Below are positions 43,105 to 51,954 of a stretch of DNA of 52,472 nucleotides, piece after piece. The position numbers and the translations under genes were made by a program. The stretch comes from Bacillota bacterium (GTDB lineage Bacteria > Bacillota > Sulfobacillia > Thermaerobacterales > RSA17), in assembly GCA_017577485.1 (NCBI GenBank), contig PKRI01000009.1, forward strand, positions 1 to 52,472, read 5' to 3'. Under the pieces are notes generated by a model that saw only the letters and a program-made list of their open reading frames with translations, was not told the origin of the DNA and did not search any database. Positions within the stretch are counted from its first letter, which is position 1. Every line of letters starts with the position of its first letter.

Positions 43105-43134
43105 TTGGGTGGTCCCTGGCAGCCGTGGTAGAAT
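43105..43134 (+). promoter_or_regulatory. Extended -10 promoter for the NifU-N-domain gene
   Basis: TGGTAGAAT contains an extended -10 (TG, one base, TAGAAT at 43129-43134). A weak -35 TTGGGT (43105-43110) lies 18 bases upstream. The start codon follows 29 bases after the -10. Confidence 0.6.
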
Positions 43135-43163
43135 ACCCGGGGAGCCGGCAGGGAGGCGAAGGC

Positions 43164-43442
43164 ATGAGCGACGTGCGGATCGTGGTGCAGCCCACGCCCA
43201 ACCCCAACAGCGTCAAGGTCACGCTGGACCGGACGGTCAGCGAGGGCGGCAGCAAGACCTACCAGAGCGCCGAAGACGCCCGGGAGTCGCCGCTGGCCTC
43301 GGCCATCTTCGCCGTCCCGGGCGTCACCATGGTCTTCCTGCTCAACAACTTCATCACCGTGGGCAAGGACCCGTCCGCCAGCTGGCACGACATCCTGCCC
43401 CAGGTGGAAGAAGCCATCCGAAGGCACTACGCCGGCGCTTAG
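43164..43442 (+). CDS. NifU N-terminal-like (scaffold Nfu/NifU N) domain protein
   Basis: A 92-residue protein: RIVVQPTPNPNSVKVTLDR, then an ESPLASAIFAVPGVTMVFLLNNFITVGKD block, matching the PF08712 domain found at the N-terminus of eukaryotic-type Nfu and alone in Gram-positive bacteria. It has no CxxC, so it does not hold the cluster itself. GGGAGG seven bases before the ATG. Its stop overlaps the next convergent gene by 4 bases. An Fe-S assembly role is inferred from the family. Confidence 0.82.
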   Translation: MSDVRIVVQPTPNPNSVKVTLDRTVSEGGSKTYQSAEDARESPLASAIFAVPGVTMVFLLNNFITVGKDPSASWHDILPQVEEAIRRHYAGA

Positions 43443-43723
43443 GCGCCTCCGGCCTCGGGCTTCTCGCCGCCTTCGCCGCCCTCGCCGGCGGCGGGGGAGG
43501 CTTCCTCCGGCTGGGCGTACGCGGGCAGGCAGTGAGGGCAGGCCTTGTAGCCCAGCGACAGGGCGAACTCCAGCTTGTCGGGCACGAAGCGCTCCCCGTT
43601 GCGGGCGGCGATGATGTCCAGGGCGCCGCACTCGGGCTTCTCGTTCAGCAGGTCGTGGACGACCTTGGCCTTTCCGTCGCCGAGATAGCGCTGGGCGTTG
43701 CGGGTGGGCGTGTACAGCGGCAA
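43439..43723 (-). CDS. Small putative zinc-binding protein, Ada-metal-domain-like
   Basis: A 94-residue protein I do not firmly recognise. H23, C32, C62 and C65 (KACPHCLP) are placed like the ligands of the small zinc domain in which Cys, then F..A...GY.PC..C, recur (Ada N-terminal domain and nuclease-associated versions). The last 25 residues are Gly/Glu/Pro-rich. It is convergent with the NifU-N gene and divergent from ispH. DNA or metal binding is only a guess. Confidence 0.6.
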   Translation of the reverse strand: MPLYTPTRNAQRYLGDGKAKVVHDLLNEKPECGALDIIAARNGERFVPDKLEFALSLGYKACPHCLPAYAQPEEASPAAGEGGEGGEKPEAGGA

Positions 43724-43857
43724 CGCGCATCCCTCCGGTGCGTCATTGTACCATCTCGACGTGCGCCCGGCGACACGGGACGCGCGGCGCCGCGCGGATT
43801 CGGCCCCCGGCCCGCTGCCCGGAAGGTATACTTCTGAATTGAGGAGGGGTCCACTGG

Positions 43858-44748
43858 ATGGAAGTGCTCAAGATCACGCCCCGCGGCTACTGCTACGGCG
43901 TCGTGGACGCCATTACGCTGGCCAAGCGGGTCGCCATGGACCCCAATGTGCCCCGTCCCATCTACGTGCTGGGCATGATCGTCCACAACCGGCACGTGGT
44001 GGCGGAACTGGCCGAACTGGGCATCATCACCCTGGACGGCGCCGACCGGCTCTCGCTGCTGGAGCAGGTGGAGTCGGGGACGGTGATCTTCACGGCCCAC
44101 GGGGTGTCGCCCCAGGTCAAGGAGCGGGCGCAGGAAAAGGGCCTCGTCTGCTTCGACGCCACCTGCCCCGACGTCACCCGCACCCACAACCTGATCCGCG
44201 AGAAGGTGGCCGCCGGCTACCAGATCATCTACATCGGCAAGAAAGGCCATCCCGAGCCCGAGGGCGCCATCGGCCACGCGCCCGACCGCGTGCATCTGGT
44301 GGAGACCGTCGAGGACCTGGACGCCCTCGACCTCAGCGGCCCCGTCGCCGTCGCCACCCAGACCACGCTGAGCCAGTGGGACACCCAGGCCCTGATCGAG
44401 AAGGTGCTGGAGCGCTACCCCCACGCCGAGGTCTACAACGAGATCTGCCTGGCCACCCAGCAGCGTCAGGAGGCGGCCGCCACCCAGGCCCGCGAGGCCG
44501 ACGTGGTGATCGTGGTGGGCGACGAGCGCTCCAACAATTCCAACCGGCTGGTCCAGGTGGTGCGCGAGGTGGCCGGGCGCCCGGCCTACCTGGTGGGATC
44601 GGTGCACGACATCGACCTCCGCTGGCTCAGGGGAGCGCGGAAGGTGGCCGTGACCGCCGGGTCCTCGACGCCCAGCCACCTGACCCGCGAGGTCATCAAG
44701 TTCCTGGAGGCCCTGGAGCCCGTTGACGCGGCGGCTGCCACCGACTGA
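43858..44748 (+). CDS. ispH: 4-Hydroxy-3-methylbut-2-enyl diphosphate reductase
   Basis: A 296-residue IspH (LytB), the last enzyme of the MEP isoprenoid pathway, which reduces HMBPP to IPP and DMAPP. Cluster cysteines C12 (GYCYG), C103 (ATCPDV) and C197 (EICLATQQRQ) are present, with VHN (42-44), TAHGVS and GHPEPEG (E133, the proton-relay Glu). GAGGAGG upstream of the ATG. A -10 TATACT at 43827-43832 is good but no matching -35 is visible. Confidence 0.96.
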   Translation: MEVLKITPRGYCYGVVDAITLAKRVAMDPNVPRPIYVLGMIVHNRHVVAELAELGIITLDGADRLSLLEQVESGTVIFTAHGVSPQVKERAQEKGLVCFDATCPDVTRTHNLIREKVAAGYQIIYIGKKGHPEPEGAIGHAPDRVHLVETVEDLDALDLSGPVAVATQTTLSQWDTQALIEKVLERYPHAEVYNEICLATQQRQEAAATQAREADVVIVVGDERSNNSNRLVQVVREVAGRPAYLVGSVHDIDLRWLRGARKVAVTAGSSTPSHLTREVIKFLEALEPVDAAAATD

Positions 44749-44802
44749 ACCCGCCCTCTCCCGCCGGACCACCCCCCGAAACCGGTCGCGCGCAGCGCAT
44801 GA

Positions 44803-45531
44803 ATGATGCGAGCGGAGTGGCGTGACTTGGACGAAACCCACGTCATACGCCTGCTCAAGGCGGCTACCGGCGGCGACGACGGCAGCCGTGAGGAGCTGTT
44901 GCGCCACTACCGGCCCCTGGCGGTGCGCGTGGCCCGGCAGGTCTGCCGGCGTTTCGTGGACGAGCATGACGACGAATACAGCGTGGCGCTGCTGGCGCTG
45001 AACGAAGCCATCGACGGGTACGAAGCGTCCCACGGCGCCCGCTTCGAAGGATACGCCCGGATGGTGATCCGCCGCCGCCTCATCGATCATATGCGGCGGG
45101 AGCAGCGGCACCGGCACCTGTCCATTGAACCCGAGGCGGCGCCCATCCCGGACGTGGAGGCCAACCCGGCCGAATTCGAGGCGGCCTGGGTCCGCTACGA
45201 GGCAGCGGAGCGTGCCCGCGACCTGGCCGAGGAGGTGGCCCGCTTCCGGGCCCAACTGCGGGAGTTCGGCATGGACCTGGCCGACCTGGCCCAGGCGACG
45301 CCGCGGCACCAGGACACCCGGGAAGCCGTCCAGGAAGTGGCCCGGGTCCTGGCCCGCGACGAGGTGCTCTTCCGCCAGATGCTGCGGACCCGCCGGCTGC
45401 CGATCCAGGAATTGATGATGCGCACCGGTGCCAGCCGCAAGGTTCTGGAAACCTGGCGCCGGTACATCGTCGCCCTGGCCCTGATCCTGGGGGGCGACTA
45501 CGAAGGCATGAGGGGGCATCTGGGCGCGTGA
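44803..45531 (+). CDS. sigI: RNA polymerase sigma factor of the SigI family
   Basis: A 242-residue sigma factor: region-2-like segment RHYRPLAVRVARQVCRRF, DEYSVALLALNEAIDGYEASHGARFEGYARMVIRRRLIDHMR, and a SigI-specific C-terminal domain ending in LPIQELMMRTGASRKVLETWRRYIVALALIL. SigI proteins control heat and, in cellulolytic clostridia, polysaccharide responses. Start: ATG 44803 lacks a ribosome site; TTG 44827 (after CGGAG) is a real alternative. Overlaps its anti-sigma gene by GTGA. Confidence 0.9.
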   Translation: MMRAEWRDLDETHVIRLLKAATGGDDGSREELLRHYRPLAVRVARQVCRRFVDEHDDEYSVALLALNEAIDGYEASHGARFEGYARMVIRRRLIDHMRREQRHRHLSIEPEAAPIPDVEANPAEFEAAWVRYEAAERARDLAEEVARFRAQLREFGMDLADLAQATPRHQDTREAVQEVARVLARDEVLFRQMLRTRRLPIQELMMRTGASRKVLETWRRYIVALALILGGDYEGMRGHLGA

Positions 45532-47321
45532 ACCGAGGCACACCCGCGGCGCGGCCGACCACCGGACTGGTGCTGGAGGTGACGGCCGACAAGGTCATGG
45601 TGCTGACCCGGGAAGGCATCTTCCTGGAGGTGCCTCGCCGGGACATCGCCGGTGACGTCGTCGCCGGCGCCACCGTCGCCGTGGAACTGGGACCCGAGTG
45701 GTTCGCCGCCGGCGGCGGCCAGGCCCCCGAGGCCGAGGCCGCGCCGCCGGCCCGGGAAACGGCCCGGGAGGCAGCCGGGGATGCGGCCGGGGATGCGGCC
45801 GGGGCCGCAGGCGCCGGCCGGGCCGAGCCTGCGGTGGCGGCGGTGCCGCGGCGCCGCCTGCTGGCTTCGTTCCGGCAGTCGTGGCGGGACGACGGCGTGC
45901 GCCGGCGGCTGGCCGTACAGGCCCTGGGGGCCGCCGCGGCGGCGGCCCTGCTGTTCACCGCCGGCCTCAGCCTCTACCGGCAGGCCGCGGCCGTCTACCA
46001 GGTGGCCGTGGAGATCAATCCCTCCGTCATTCTTGAAGTCAACGCCTACGACCGCGTGGTGCGCTCGCGGGCCGGCAACGCCGACGGCGAGGCGGTGCTG
46101 CGGGCCGTGGACCTCAAGGGCATGACGGTACCCCAGGCGGTTCGCGCCCTGGTGGCGACCCTGAAGGACCTGGGCTACCTCCCCGCCGTTATGCCGGAAC
46201 AGGCGCCGGCGGCTGAGCAGGCGGCCAGCCCCGGCGGGCCCGGCGGGTCCGGTCCCGTGAGCGACCCGGCCGCCCCGCCCCTGGGCGATGCCTTCGCCAC
46301 AGGCTCCGCCCTTGGAAGTACCGGCGAGATCGGGAGCGCCGGGATTGGGTCCGGGGCGGGTGTGCCGGACCCAATCCTGGCCATCAGCATCATCGCCCGG
46401 TCCGGGCCGCGGGCGGCAGCCCGCGACGACGCGGTGATCCAGGCCGTGGAGACCAGCCTGCTGGACGCCGCCGCCGAGACCGGCACCAGCTTCGACGCGG
46501 TGGTCCAGGTGGTTTCGGCCGACGAGGTCAAGCGCGCACGCCAGAAGACGGGCAACGGCGGTTCCCTGGCCCGGGCGGTGCTGGCCGAGAAGGCGCGCTC
46601 CCGGGGTGTGGAGCTGTCCGACGAGGAGATCACGGCGGCCTCGGTGCCGGAACTGGCCAGGATCGTGGGCCAGGGTCAGGACCAGGCGGGCGAAACCGGC
46701 GACCAGGGCCAGAGCCGGGACCGGTACCAGGTCCGCGTCTTCCGGGTCCAGCCCCGGGCCGCCTCTGACGACGGCGACGGCGGCCACGATGACCGGCGCG
46801 GCGCGGGCGCCCTCCGGAACAGCCGCGGCCGCACCGGCAGCGACGATGACGACGACCGCCGGGGCCCCAATGCCGGGTGGGCCGGCCGCGGTACCGCAGC
46901 CGGGCAGTCCACCGGCGGCGATGACGACGACGACCGCCGCCAGCGCGGCCGGGGCATCGGCGGCCGCCTCGACCGGGATCGGGACGATGACGGCGACCGC
47001 GCCCGGTCCACCGGCCCGGGCCGCCGGGACGAGCGGGCGCGGGACGACGACCGCTCCGGCGACCGGCGCGGGTCGCGGAATCAGGGCGACGATGACCGGC
47101 GCTCCGACCGCGGCGGCCCTCGCGGGCGCGGCGGCGGCGATGACGACCGGCCCGGCCGCGGCCGTTCCGGCGGCGACGACCGCTGGTGGTGGGACGACAG
47201 CCGCTGGTGGGATGATGACGGCCGGCGGCGGGCCGACGACCGCGGCCGGGACCGGGACCGGGACAGTTTCAACCGCTTCATGCAGCGACTGCCGCTGTTC
47301 AACGGTTTCCGGAGCCGGTAG
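45528..47321 (+). CDS. rsgI: RsgI-type transmembrane anti-sigma factor with Asp/Arg-rich ectodomain
   Basis: A 597-residue protein. Residues 13-60 form the RsgI N-terminal sigma-binding domain (GLVLEVTADKVMVLTREGIFLEVPRRD); an Ala/Gly linker leads to one TM helix (about 129-150). The RsgI periplasmic core follows (VAVEINPSVILEVNAYDRVV), with the Asn164-Pro165 pair at which clostridial RsgI undergoes autocleavage. Residues from about 411 to 575 are a low-complexity run of DDDDDRR, GRGG and WWDD units, ending in SFNRFMQRLPLF. Coupled to sigI (GTGA). The ectodomain has none of the carbohydrate-binding modules of clostridial RsgI proteins. Confidence 0.88.
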   Translation: MNRGTPAARPTTGLVLEVTADKVMVLTREGIFLEVPRRDIAGDVVAGATVAVELGPEWFAAGGGQAPEAEAAPPARETAREAAGDAAGDAAGAAGAGRAEPAVAAVPRRRLLASFRQSWRDDGVRRRLAVQALGAAAAAALLFTAGLSLYRQAAAVYQVAVEINPSVILEVNAYDRVVRSRAGNADGEAVLRAVDLKGMTVPQAVRALVATLKDLGYLPAVMPEQAPAAEQAASPGGPGGSGPVSDPAAPPLGDAFATGSALGSTGEIGSAGIGSGAGVPDPILAISIIARSGPRAAARDDAVIQAVETSLLDAAAETGTSFDAVVQVVSADEVKRARQKTGNGGSLARAVLAEKARSRGVELSDEEITAASVPELARIVGQGQDQAGETGDQGQSRDRYQVRVFRVQPRAASDDGDGGHDDRRGAGALRNSRGRTGSDDDDDRRGPNAGWAGRGTAAGQSTGGDDDDDRRQRGRGIGGRLDRDRDDDGDRARSTGPGRRDERARDDDRSGDRRGSRNQGDDDRRSDRGGPRGRGGGDDDRPGRGRSGGDDRWWWDDSRWWDDDGRRRADDRGRDRDRDSFNRFMQRLPLFNGFRSR

Positions 47322-47381
47322 GCGGGCCCGCGACGGGACCGGCAGGTATGGGCCGGCCCCGCGGCGAATTCTGCTTCCAAC

Positions 47382-48584
47382 ATGTGGGGTCGCGTGCTCG
47401 CCGGCGCGCTGGGCGCCGCACTGGTGCTGCTTCTTCTGGTCCTGACGCAGGTTTACCCGGAGACCCCGGCCCACCCCGCGGTCCTCATCTTCCTTGCCGC
47501 CACCGGGGGTGCGGCCGCGGTCTACGGCCTGCTTCCCCTGCTGCAGAGTCTCCGCCAGGCTCCGGCGCCGTCGCCCCGGGCCGAGCGCCACCGCCTGGAG
47601 GCCCTCTACTACACGGCGGTGCGCCTGGCATCCAACCTGGACCTGGACGCGGTCCTGGACACCCTGGCCGAGGCGCTGCGCCAGGTGTTCACCTACGAAA
47701 ACAGCGCCATTCTGCTTTACGAGGAAGACAGCCACGAACTGGTGCTGGTCCGCGCCCATAACTACGACCGGCCTCTGGGCTACAGATTTTCCGCCGACCT
47801 GGGGGTGAGCGGCCGGTGCCTGCGGTCCGGGCGCGCTGAGATCATCGACGATGTCCGCACCGACCCCGACTACATCGCCGGGGTCGCTTCATGCCGGTCG
47901 GAGATCTGCGTGCCGGTGCTGCGGGGCGGGCGGGCCCTGGGCGTCATCAACATCGAGAGCACCGAGCCCGCCGCCTTCAACACCGAGGACCTGTACGTTC
48001 TTACCAGCCTGGCCGAGATCGCCGCCCTGGCCATCGACAATGCCCGGCTGCACGGTGAGACGGTCAAACTGGCCCGCACCGACGAGAACACCGGCCTGTA
48101 CAACTACCGCTTCGCCCTTGAATGCCTGCGGGAGCAGCTGGCCATCAGCCGACGGGCCGGCAAGCCGCTGACCCTGATGATGGTGGACCTGGACCGCTTC
48201 AAGAGCATCAACGACCGCTTCGGCCACATCACCGGCGACGCGGTGCTGCGCCAGTTCGCCCGGGTCCTGGAGTCCGGCGTCCGCCAGGGCGATTACGTGT
48301 GCCGCTACGGCGGTGAGGAGTTCTGCATCATCCTGCCCGGCGCCGACAGCCGGCACGCCTCGGAGATCGCCAACCGGCTCCTGACGGCCGTCCGCACCCA
48401 CCCCTTCGTGGACGTGCACGGTCAGCCCCTGGGCGTTCCCGTGACGGCCAGCATCGGCCTCGCCACTTACCCCGAACACGGCCAAACGGAAGCCGAACTG
48501 CGGCGGGCCGCCGACCAGGCCCTCTACCGGGCCAAGAAAGAGGGGCGCGACCGCCTCAGAACCTGCCAGGCGGTGGGCAGCTAG
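47382..48584 (+). CDS. Membrane-anchored GAF-GGDEF diguanylate cyclase
   Basis: A 400-residue protein: two N-terminal TM helices (about 5-22 and 33-55), a GAF domain (about 88-222) and a GGDEF domain. The active-site loop is GGEEF (310-314), an accepted active variant, and an inhibitory I-site RQGD (301-304) sits the usual five residues before it, so product inhibition is expected. It makes cyclic di-GMP from GTP. It follows rsgI after 60 bases with no obvious ribosome site, so the start is uncertain. The signal for GAF is unknown. Confidence 0.9.
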   Translation: MWGRVLAGALGAALVLLLLVLTQVYPETPAHPAVLIFLAATGGAAAVYGLLPLLQSLRQAPAPSPRAERHRLEALYYTAVRLASNLDLDAVLDTLAEALRQVFTYENSAILLYEEDSHELVLVRAHNYDRPLGYRFSADLGVSGRCLRSGRAEIIDDVRTDPDYIAGVASCRSEICVPVLRGGRALGVINIESTEPAAFNTEDLYVLTSLAEIAALAIDNARLHGETVKLARTDENTGLYNYRFALECLREQLAISRRAGKPLTLMMVDLDRFKSINDRFGHITGDAVLRQFARVLESGVRQGDYVCRYGGEEFCIILPGADSRHASEIANRLLTAVRTHPFVDVHGQPLGVPVTASIGLATYPEHGQTEAELRRAADQALYRAKKEGRDRLRTCQAVGS

Positions 48585-48591
48585 ACGGGCT

Positions 48592-49719
48592 TCATCCTAC
48601 CAGGCCCAGGCCCTCGATGATCTCGCGGGTGGTGGGGAACGGCGAGTCCACCCGCTCCCGCAGGGCGTCCAGGATCGGCTGGAAGTAGGTGTTTCCCAGG
48701 CGCACCTCCATCAGCGCTTCCAGGCAGCCGGCCAGGCGGCTGGCGTCCTGGACCAGGCGCTCGGCCTGCCCGGGCAGCGGCCGCAGGTACGGCGCGAAGG
48801 CCGGCTGCAGTTCAGGGGGCAGCATGTCCAACAGTTCCCGGGAGGCCCGGGAGCGCGCCTGCTCCACCCCCCGCAGCATGTCCGGGCTGGCGGTCTTGGT
48901 GACGTAGAGGATGTCGCCGGTGATGGCCTTGGGCGCCTCCAGCAGCAGGGCCCGCCGCACGATGTCGTCCACGGGCAGGCTGGTCTGCGCCCGGGCGTTC
49001 TCGGCCTCGGCCAACACCCAGGCGATCAGCGCCACCAGGTGGCTGTGGGCCGCCACCGACTGGGGCGCCAGGGTGGGCAGGTTGTTCCACCGCTTGACGT
49101 AGTAGAGGACGAACAGCGAGCGCAGGAACTTGGCCAGGCTGGGCCGCTGCTCCAGCGCGTCGGCGTAGACCTCCAGTTCCCACATCAACTCGTGGACTTC
49201 CTGAAGGTCGGAAGCCCGCAGGAAACCGCGGATGCGGTCCAGGTTGCCGCGGTGGAAGCCGTTGCCCATCTGAACTTCCAGCCATGCCTTGAGCGACGCC
49301 GCGAAGAGGTCGGCGGTCTTCACCAGGCGGCCTTCGGGGGAGTCGTCCATGGGGTCCAGGATGTAGCGCTCCAGGCGGGGGCGCAGGTCTCCGGGCAGCA
49401 TGGCCGCCAGTTCCTGCCCGGCCTGGTATTCCAGCTGTTCCACGGCCCGCTTCAAGGCCCGGGCGCTGCGCTTGGTGGGGGCCAAAATGTCGCCGGTGAT
49501 GACTTCGTGCAGGTCGTGGGCCACGGCCCGCTTGATGACGTCGGCGGTGTCGACGGGACGGCCGCGGCCCGCCGCAGCCGCAGCCAGTCCCCAGCCGATC
49601 ACCGCCACCAGGTAGGAATGGGCGGCCACGGTTTCGGCCAGGAGGTTGGGCTTGTTGTTCCAGCGCTGGATGACGTTCATCTGGTGGGCCGTGGTGAGAA
49701 ACCGGTGCAGGCCCGCCAA
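48592..49719 (-). CDS. Tandem HD-domain protein, second HD degenerate
   Basis: A 375-residue internal duplication of a YfbR/5'-nucleotidase-like HD domain. Repeat one keeps H34 (VAAHSY), H68-D69 (VAHDLHEVITGD) and D137 (KTADLFA). Repeat two aligns well (VAAHSHL, ALLLEAPKAITGD) but has Leu-Glu in place of His-Asp and Ser in place of the last Asp. So only the first half can be catalytic, probably on a nucleotide phosphate; the second is likely structural or regulatory. TTG start with GAGGAGG seven bases upstream. Convergent with the cyclase gene, gap 7 bases. Confidence 0.82.
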   Translation of the reverse strand: MAGLHRFLTTAHQMNVIQRWNNKPNLLAETVAAHSYLVAVIGWGLAAAAAGRGRPVDTADVIKRAVAHDLHEVITGDILAPTKRSARALKRAVEQLEYQAGQELAAMLPGDLRPRLERYILDPMDDSPEGRLVKTADLFAASLKAWLEVQMGNGFHRGNLDRIRGFLRASDLQEVHELMWELEVYADALEQRPSLAKFLRSLFVLYYVKRWNNLPTLAPQSVAAHSHLVALIAWVLAEAENARAQTSLPVDDIVRRALLLEAPKAITGDILYVTKTASPDMLRGVEQARSRASRELLDMLPPELQPAFAPYLRPLPGQAERLVQDASRLAGCLEALMEVRLGNTYFQPILDALRERVDSPFPTTREIIEGLGLVG

Positions 49720-49759
49720 GGCAGCCCCTCCTCGACCCGGGGTGCCTCAATTATAGCCT

Positions 49760-50110
49760 TCAGCGGTAGGTGTCGAGGAAGAGCCCCAGCACCTGGCGGA
49801 TGCGGCCCACCGCATCCAGCAGTTCCTCCGGCGGCACCGTCTTCAGGACCTCGCCGGTGCGGGGATCCTTATAGACGGCCATCCAGCGGCCGCTGGTCTC
49901 GTGATAAGCCAGGGACAGCATCGGCACCGTGGGGTCGGACTCCTGCTCCGGAGCCCCCGGCAGCTGCTCCGGCCGGGCCCCCCGGCCCGGCACGGCGGCC
50001 TCCTCCCGGCCCGGCCGCGGCGCCTGCTCGGCTCCGGTCCGGTGCTGGAGCGCGAAGGCCATCCCGTCGCTGCCCCCTGCTCCTGCCGCTGCTCGAAGCG
50101 GTTCAGCCAC
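49760..50110 (-). CDS. flaG: FlaG-family flagellar protein
   Basis: About 116 residues. The C-terminal half is a FlaG domain: LSLAYHETSGRWMAVYKDPRTGEVLKTVPPEELLDAVGRIRQVLGLFLDTYR. FlaG proteins influence filament length and lie with fliD and fliS. GTG 50110 is preferred (GGGAGG eight bases upstream) over GTG 50197, which would overlap fliS. The N-terminal half is low-complexity. Confidence 0.85.
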   Translation of the reverse strand: MAEPLRAAAGAGGSDGMAFALQHRTGAEQAPRPGREEAAVPGRGARPEQLPGAPEQESDPTVPMLSLAYHETSGRWMAVYKDPRTGEVLKTVPPEELLDAVGRIRQVLGLFLDTYR

Positions 50111-50175
50111 CGATGGTACCTCCCTCGCGGCCGCCGGCACCCGGCTCCCGGAGCCGGCGGCCTGGGCCAGGAGTG

Positions 50176-50532
50176 CTACCGGGCCACTTCCCGCCACCCC
50201 GAGGCCAGCGTCTCCAGCATTTCGGCCAGCATCGGCAGCCGCTCCGCCGACTTCTTGACGTTGGCCTCGATCAGGCCGGCGATGATGAAGTCGTACAGTT
50301 GCCGCAGGTTCTCGGCGATCTCACCGGCATCCGGGTTCAGGGCGCCCCGCAGTTCGTAGACGATATCCTGGGCGCGCACCAGGTGCTCGTGGGCTGCCTG
50401 AACATCCCGCCGCTCGATGGCGCGCTCGGCCGCCATGACCCGGCGTCGCCCCTCGTCCAGCAGGATGATGATCAACCCGACGCCGGATGCCCCGTACACC
50501 TGCTGCTGCTTATACTGCAGCGCTACGTTCAC
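50176..50532 (-). CDS. fliS: Flagellar export chaperone FliS
   Basis: A 118-residue helical FliS, which binds flagellin and holds it unfolded for export: VALQYKQQQVYGASGVGLIIILLDEGRRRVMAAERAIERRD, then NLRQLYDFIIAGLIEANVKKS. GTG start, GGAGG 11 bases upstream (long). Third gene of the leftward flagellar operon. Confidence 0.93.
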   Translation of the reverse strand: MNVALQYKQQQVYGASGVGLIIILLDEGRRRVMAAERAIERRDVQAAHEHLVRAQDIVYELRGALNPDAGEIAENLRQLYDFIIAGLIEANVKKSAERLPMLAEMLETLASGWREVAR

Positions 50533-50585
50533 GGTCGCTCAGCCCTCCAGGACTGCCCCTCGTTCAGGTCCGAGGTCACGGCCGC

Positions 50586-51935
50586 TCACCGGCCGGCGGG
50601 GCGCTGGCTCAAGCCCGACAGGCTCTGGACCTGCATGGCCAGCCAGTTGCCCTGCGCCTGCAGTTGGGCCATCAGCGCCTCCAGGGCCTGGTACTGCCGC
50701 ATCAGCGTCGAGCGCCGCAGCTCCAGGCGGGCCTCCAGCCGCTGGATGGACTCGTCCATGGCCTTGATCCGGGCGTCCAGGCCGTCGGTGCGGGCCTTGA
50801 TGATCCCGTTGCCCTCCACGTACGCGTTCAGGTGACCCTCCAGCGCCGCGGCCGCCGCCGCCAGCAGGTCGTCCACCCGCCCGGGGTCTTCCTCCACGGC
50901 TTTCCAGAAGGTCTCGGCGTCGAAGGTCAGGGACGGGCTGGTGCCCTCGGTGCGGACGCCGATGGACGCCAGGCTGACCGGCTGCCCGTTGACGGTGAAG
51001 GTGCCGCCGACCCGGGACCGGAGCGAAGACAGCAGGGTGACGGCCGCCGTGTCGCCCTGCAGAAGACCTTCCCGGGCGGTCCGGGCGCTGAGGAACTGGA
51101 CCAGCTTGTTGTAGGCGGTGATGAAGGCGTTGATCCGGTCCTCGACAGCCTCCTGGTCGCGCTGGATGGTCAGGGTCACCGTCTTGCCCGGGTCGGCCTG
51201 GTGCAGCTCGATGGCCAGCCCCGGCACGGCCGTCACCTGGTTGGACGACGAGGTCACCACCAGTCCGTTGATGGTGAGCCGGGCGTCGGCTCCCTGGCGC
51301 AGTTCGTTGGCGAACCCGCCGCCCACCGCCAGGATCCCCAGGTCCTCCAGCAGCGCCGTGTCGCCGGCCACCTGGATCGCCTGGGCGCCGGTGGCGCTGC
51401 GGGTGAGCACCAGGCGGTTGTCGATGACGGTGGCCCTGACCCCGACGAAGCTGGTATCGGTGGCCCTGGCCGCCTCGAAGGCGTCGTTAATCTTCCGGGC
51501 CAGGTCGGCCACGGTGTCGCCGGCTTCCACCTGGATGTCGACCCACGTCGCGCCGCCGTCACCGCTGAGGCGGAAGGTGTCCGTCAGCCCCACGGCGCCG
51601 GAAAACTGACCGGATGCCACCGCGTGGGCCTGGGCCAGGCGCTCGACGGTCACCTCGTAAGTCCCGGGCAGCACGGAACCCCGCACCGTGGCCGTCACGG
51701 CCTGGGCGTCGCTGGACCCCACGGCATGCTGCCCCAGCAAGTCCCTGTCCTTCAAGGACCGGACAGCGTCCCGCACCGCGGTGACCAAGTTCCGGACCTC
51801 GCTCCAGGCCGCCTTCAGGCTCTCGGCCTGGGCCTGGCGGGACCGGATCTGGACCACCGGCCGCCGATCAGCCTCGATCAGCGCGTCGACCAGCTGTTCC
51901 CAGTCGATCCCCGAAAGCAGTCCCGAAATCAGCAC
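50586..51935 (-). CDS. fliD: Flagellar filament cap protein FliD (HAP2)
   Basis: A 449-residue FliD with the family N-terminus (ISGLLSGIDWEQLVDALIEADRRPV), coiled-coil start, central D2/D3 domains (VTVERLAQAHAVASGQF) and the conserved C-terminal helix pattern (ELRRSTLMRQYQALEALMAQLQAQGNWL). It caps the growing filament. GTG start with GGGGAAGGGG seven bases upstream. Length is normal for Gram-positive FliD. Confidence 0.94.
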   Translation of the reverse strand: MLISGLLSGIDWEQLVDALIEADRRPVVQIRSRQAQAESLKAAWSEVRNLVTAVRDAVRSLKDRDLLGQHAVGSSDAQAVTATVRGSVLPGTYEVTVERLAQAHAVASGQFSGAVGLTDTFRLSGDGGATWVDIQVEAGDTVADLARKINDAFEAARATDTSFVGVRATVIDNRLVLTRSATGAQAIQVAGDTALLEDLGILAVGGGFANELRQGADARLTINGLVVTSSSNQVTAVPGLAIELHQADPGKTVTLTIQRDQEAVEDRINAFITAYNKLVQFLSARTAREGLLQGDTAAVTLLSSLRSRVGGTFTVNGQPVSLASIGVRTEGTSPSLTFDAETFWKAVEEDPGRVDDLLAAAAAALEGHLNAYVEGNGIIKARTDGLDARIKAMDESIQRLEARLELRRSTLMRQYQALEALMAQLQAQGNWLAMQVQSLSGLSQRPAGR

Positions 51936-51954
51936 GGTCCAGCCCCTTCCCCGC

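Noticed and set aside
46758..47275. Asp/Arg-rich RsgI tail as a wrong-frame artefact
   Set aside because: The frame is continuous from the recognisable RsgI core to the stop, and the WWDD units and final FNRF segment are not typical of shadow frames. It is kept as real.
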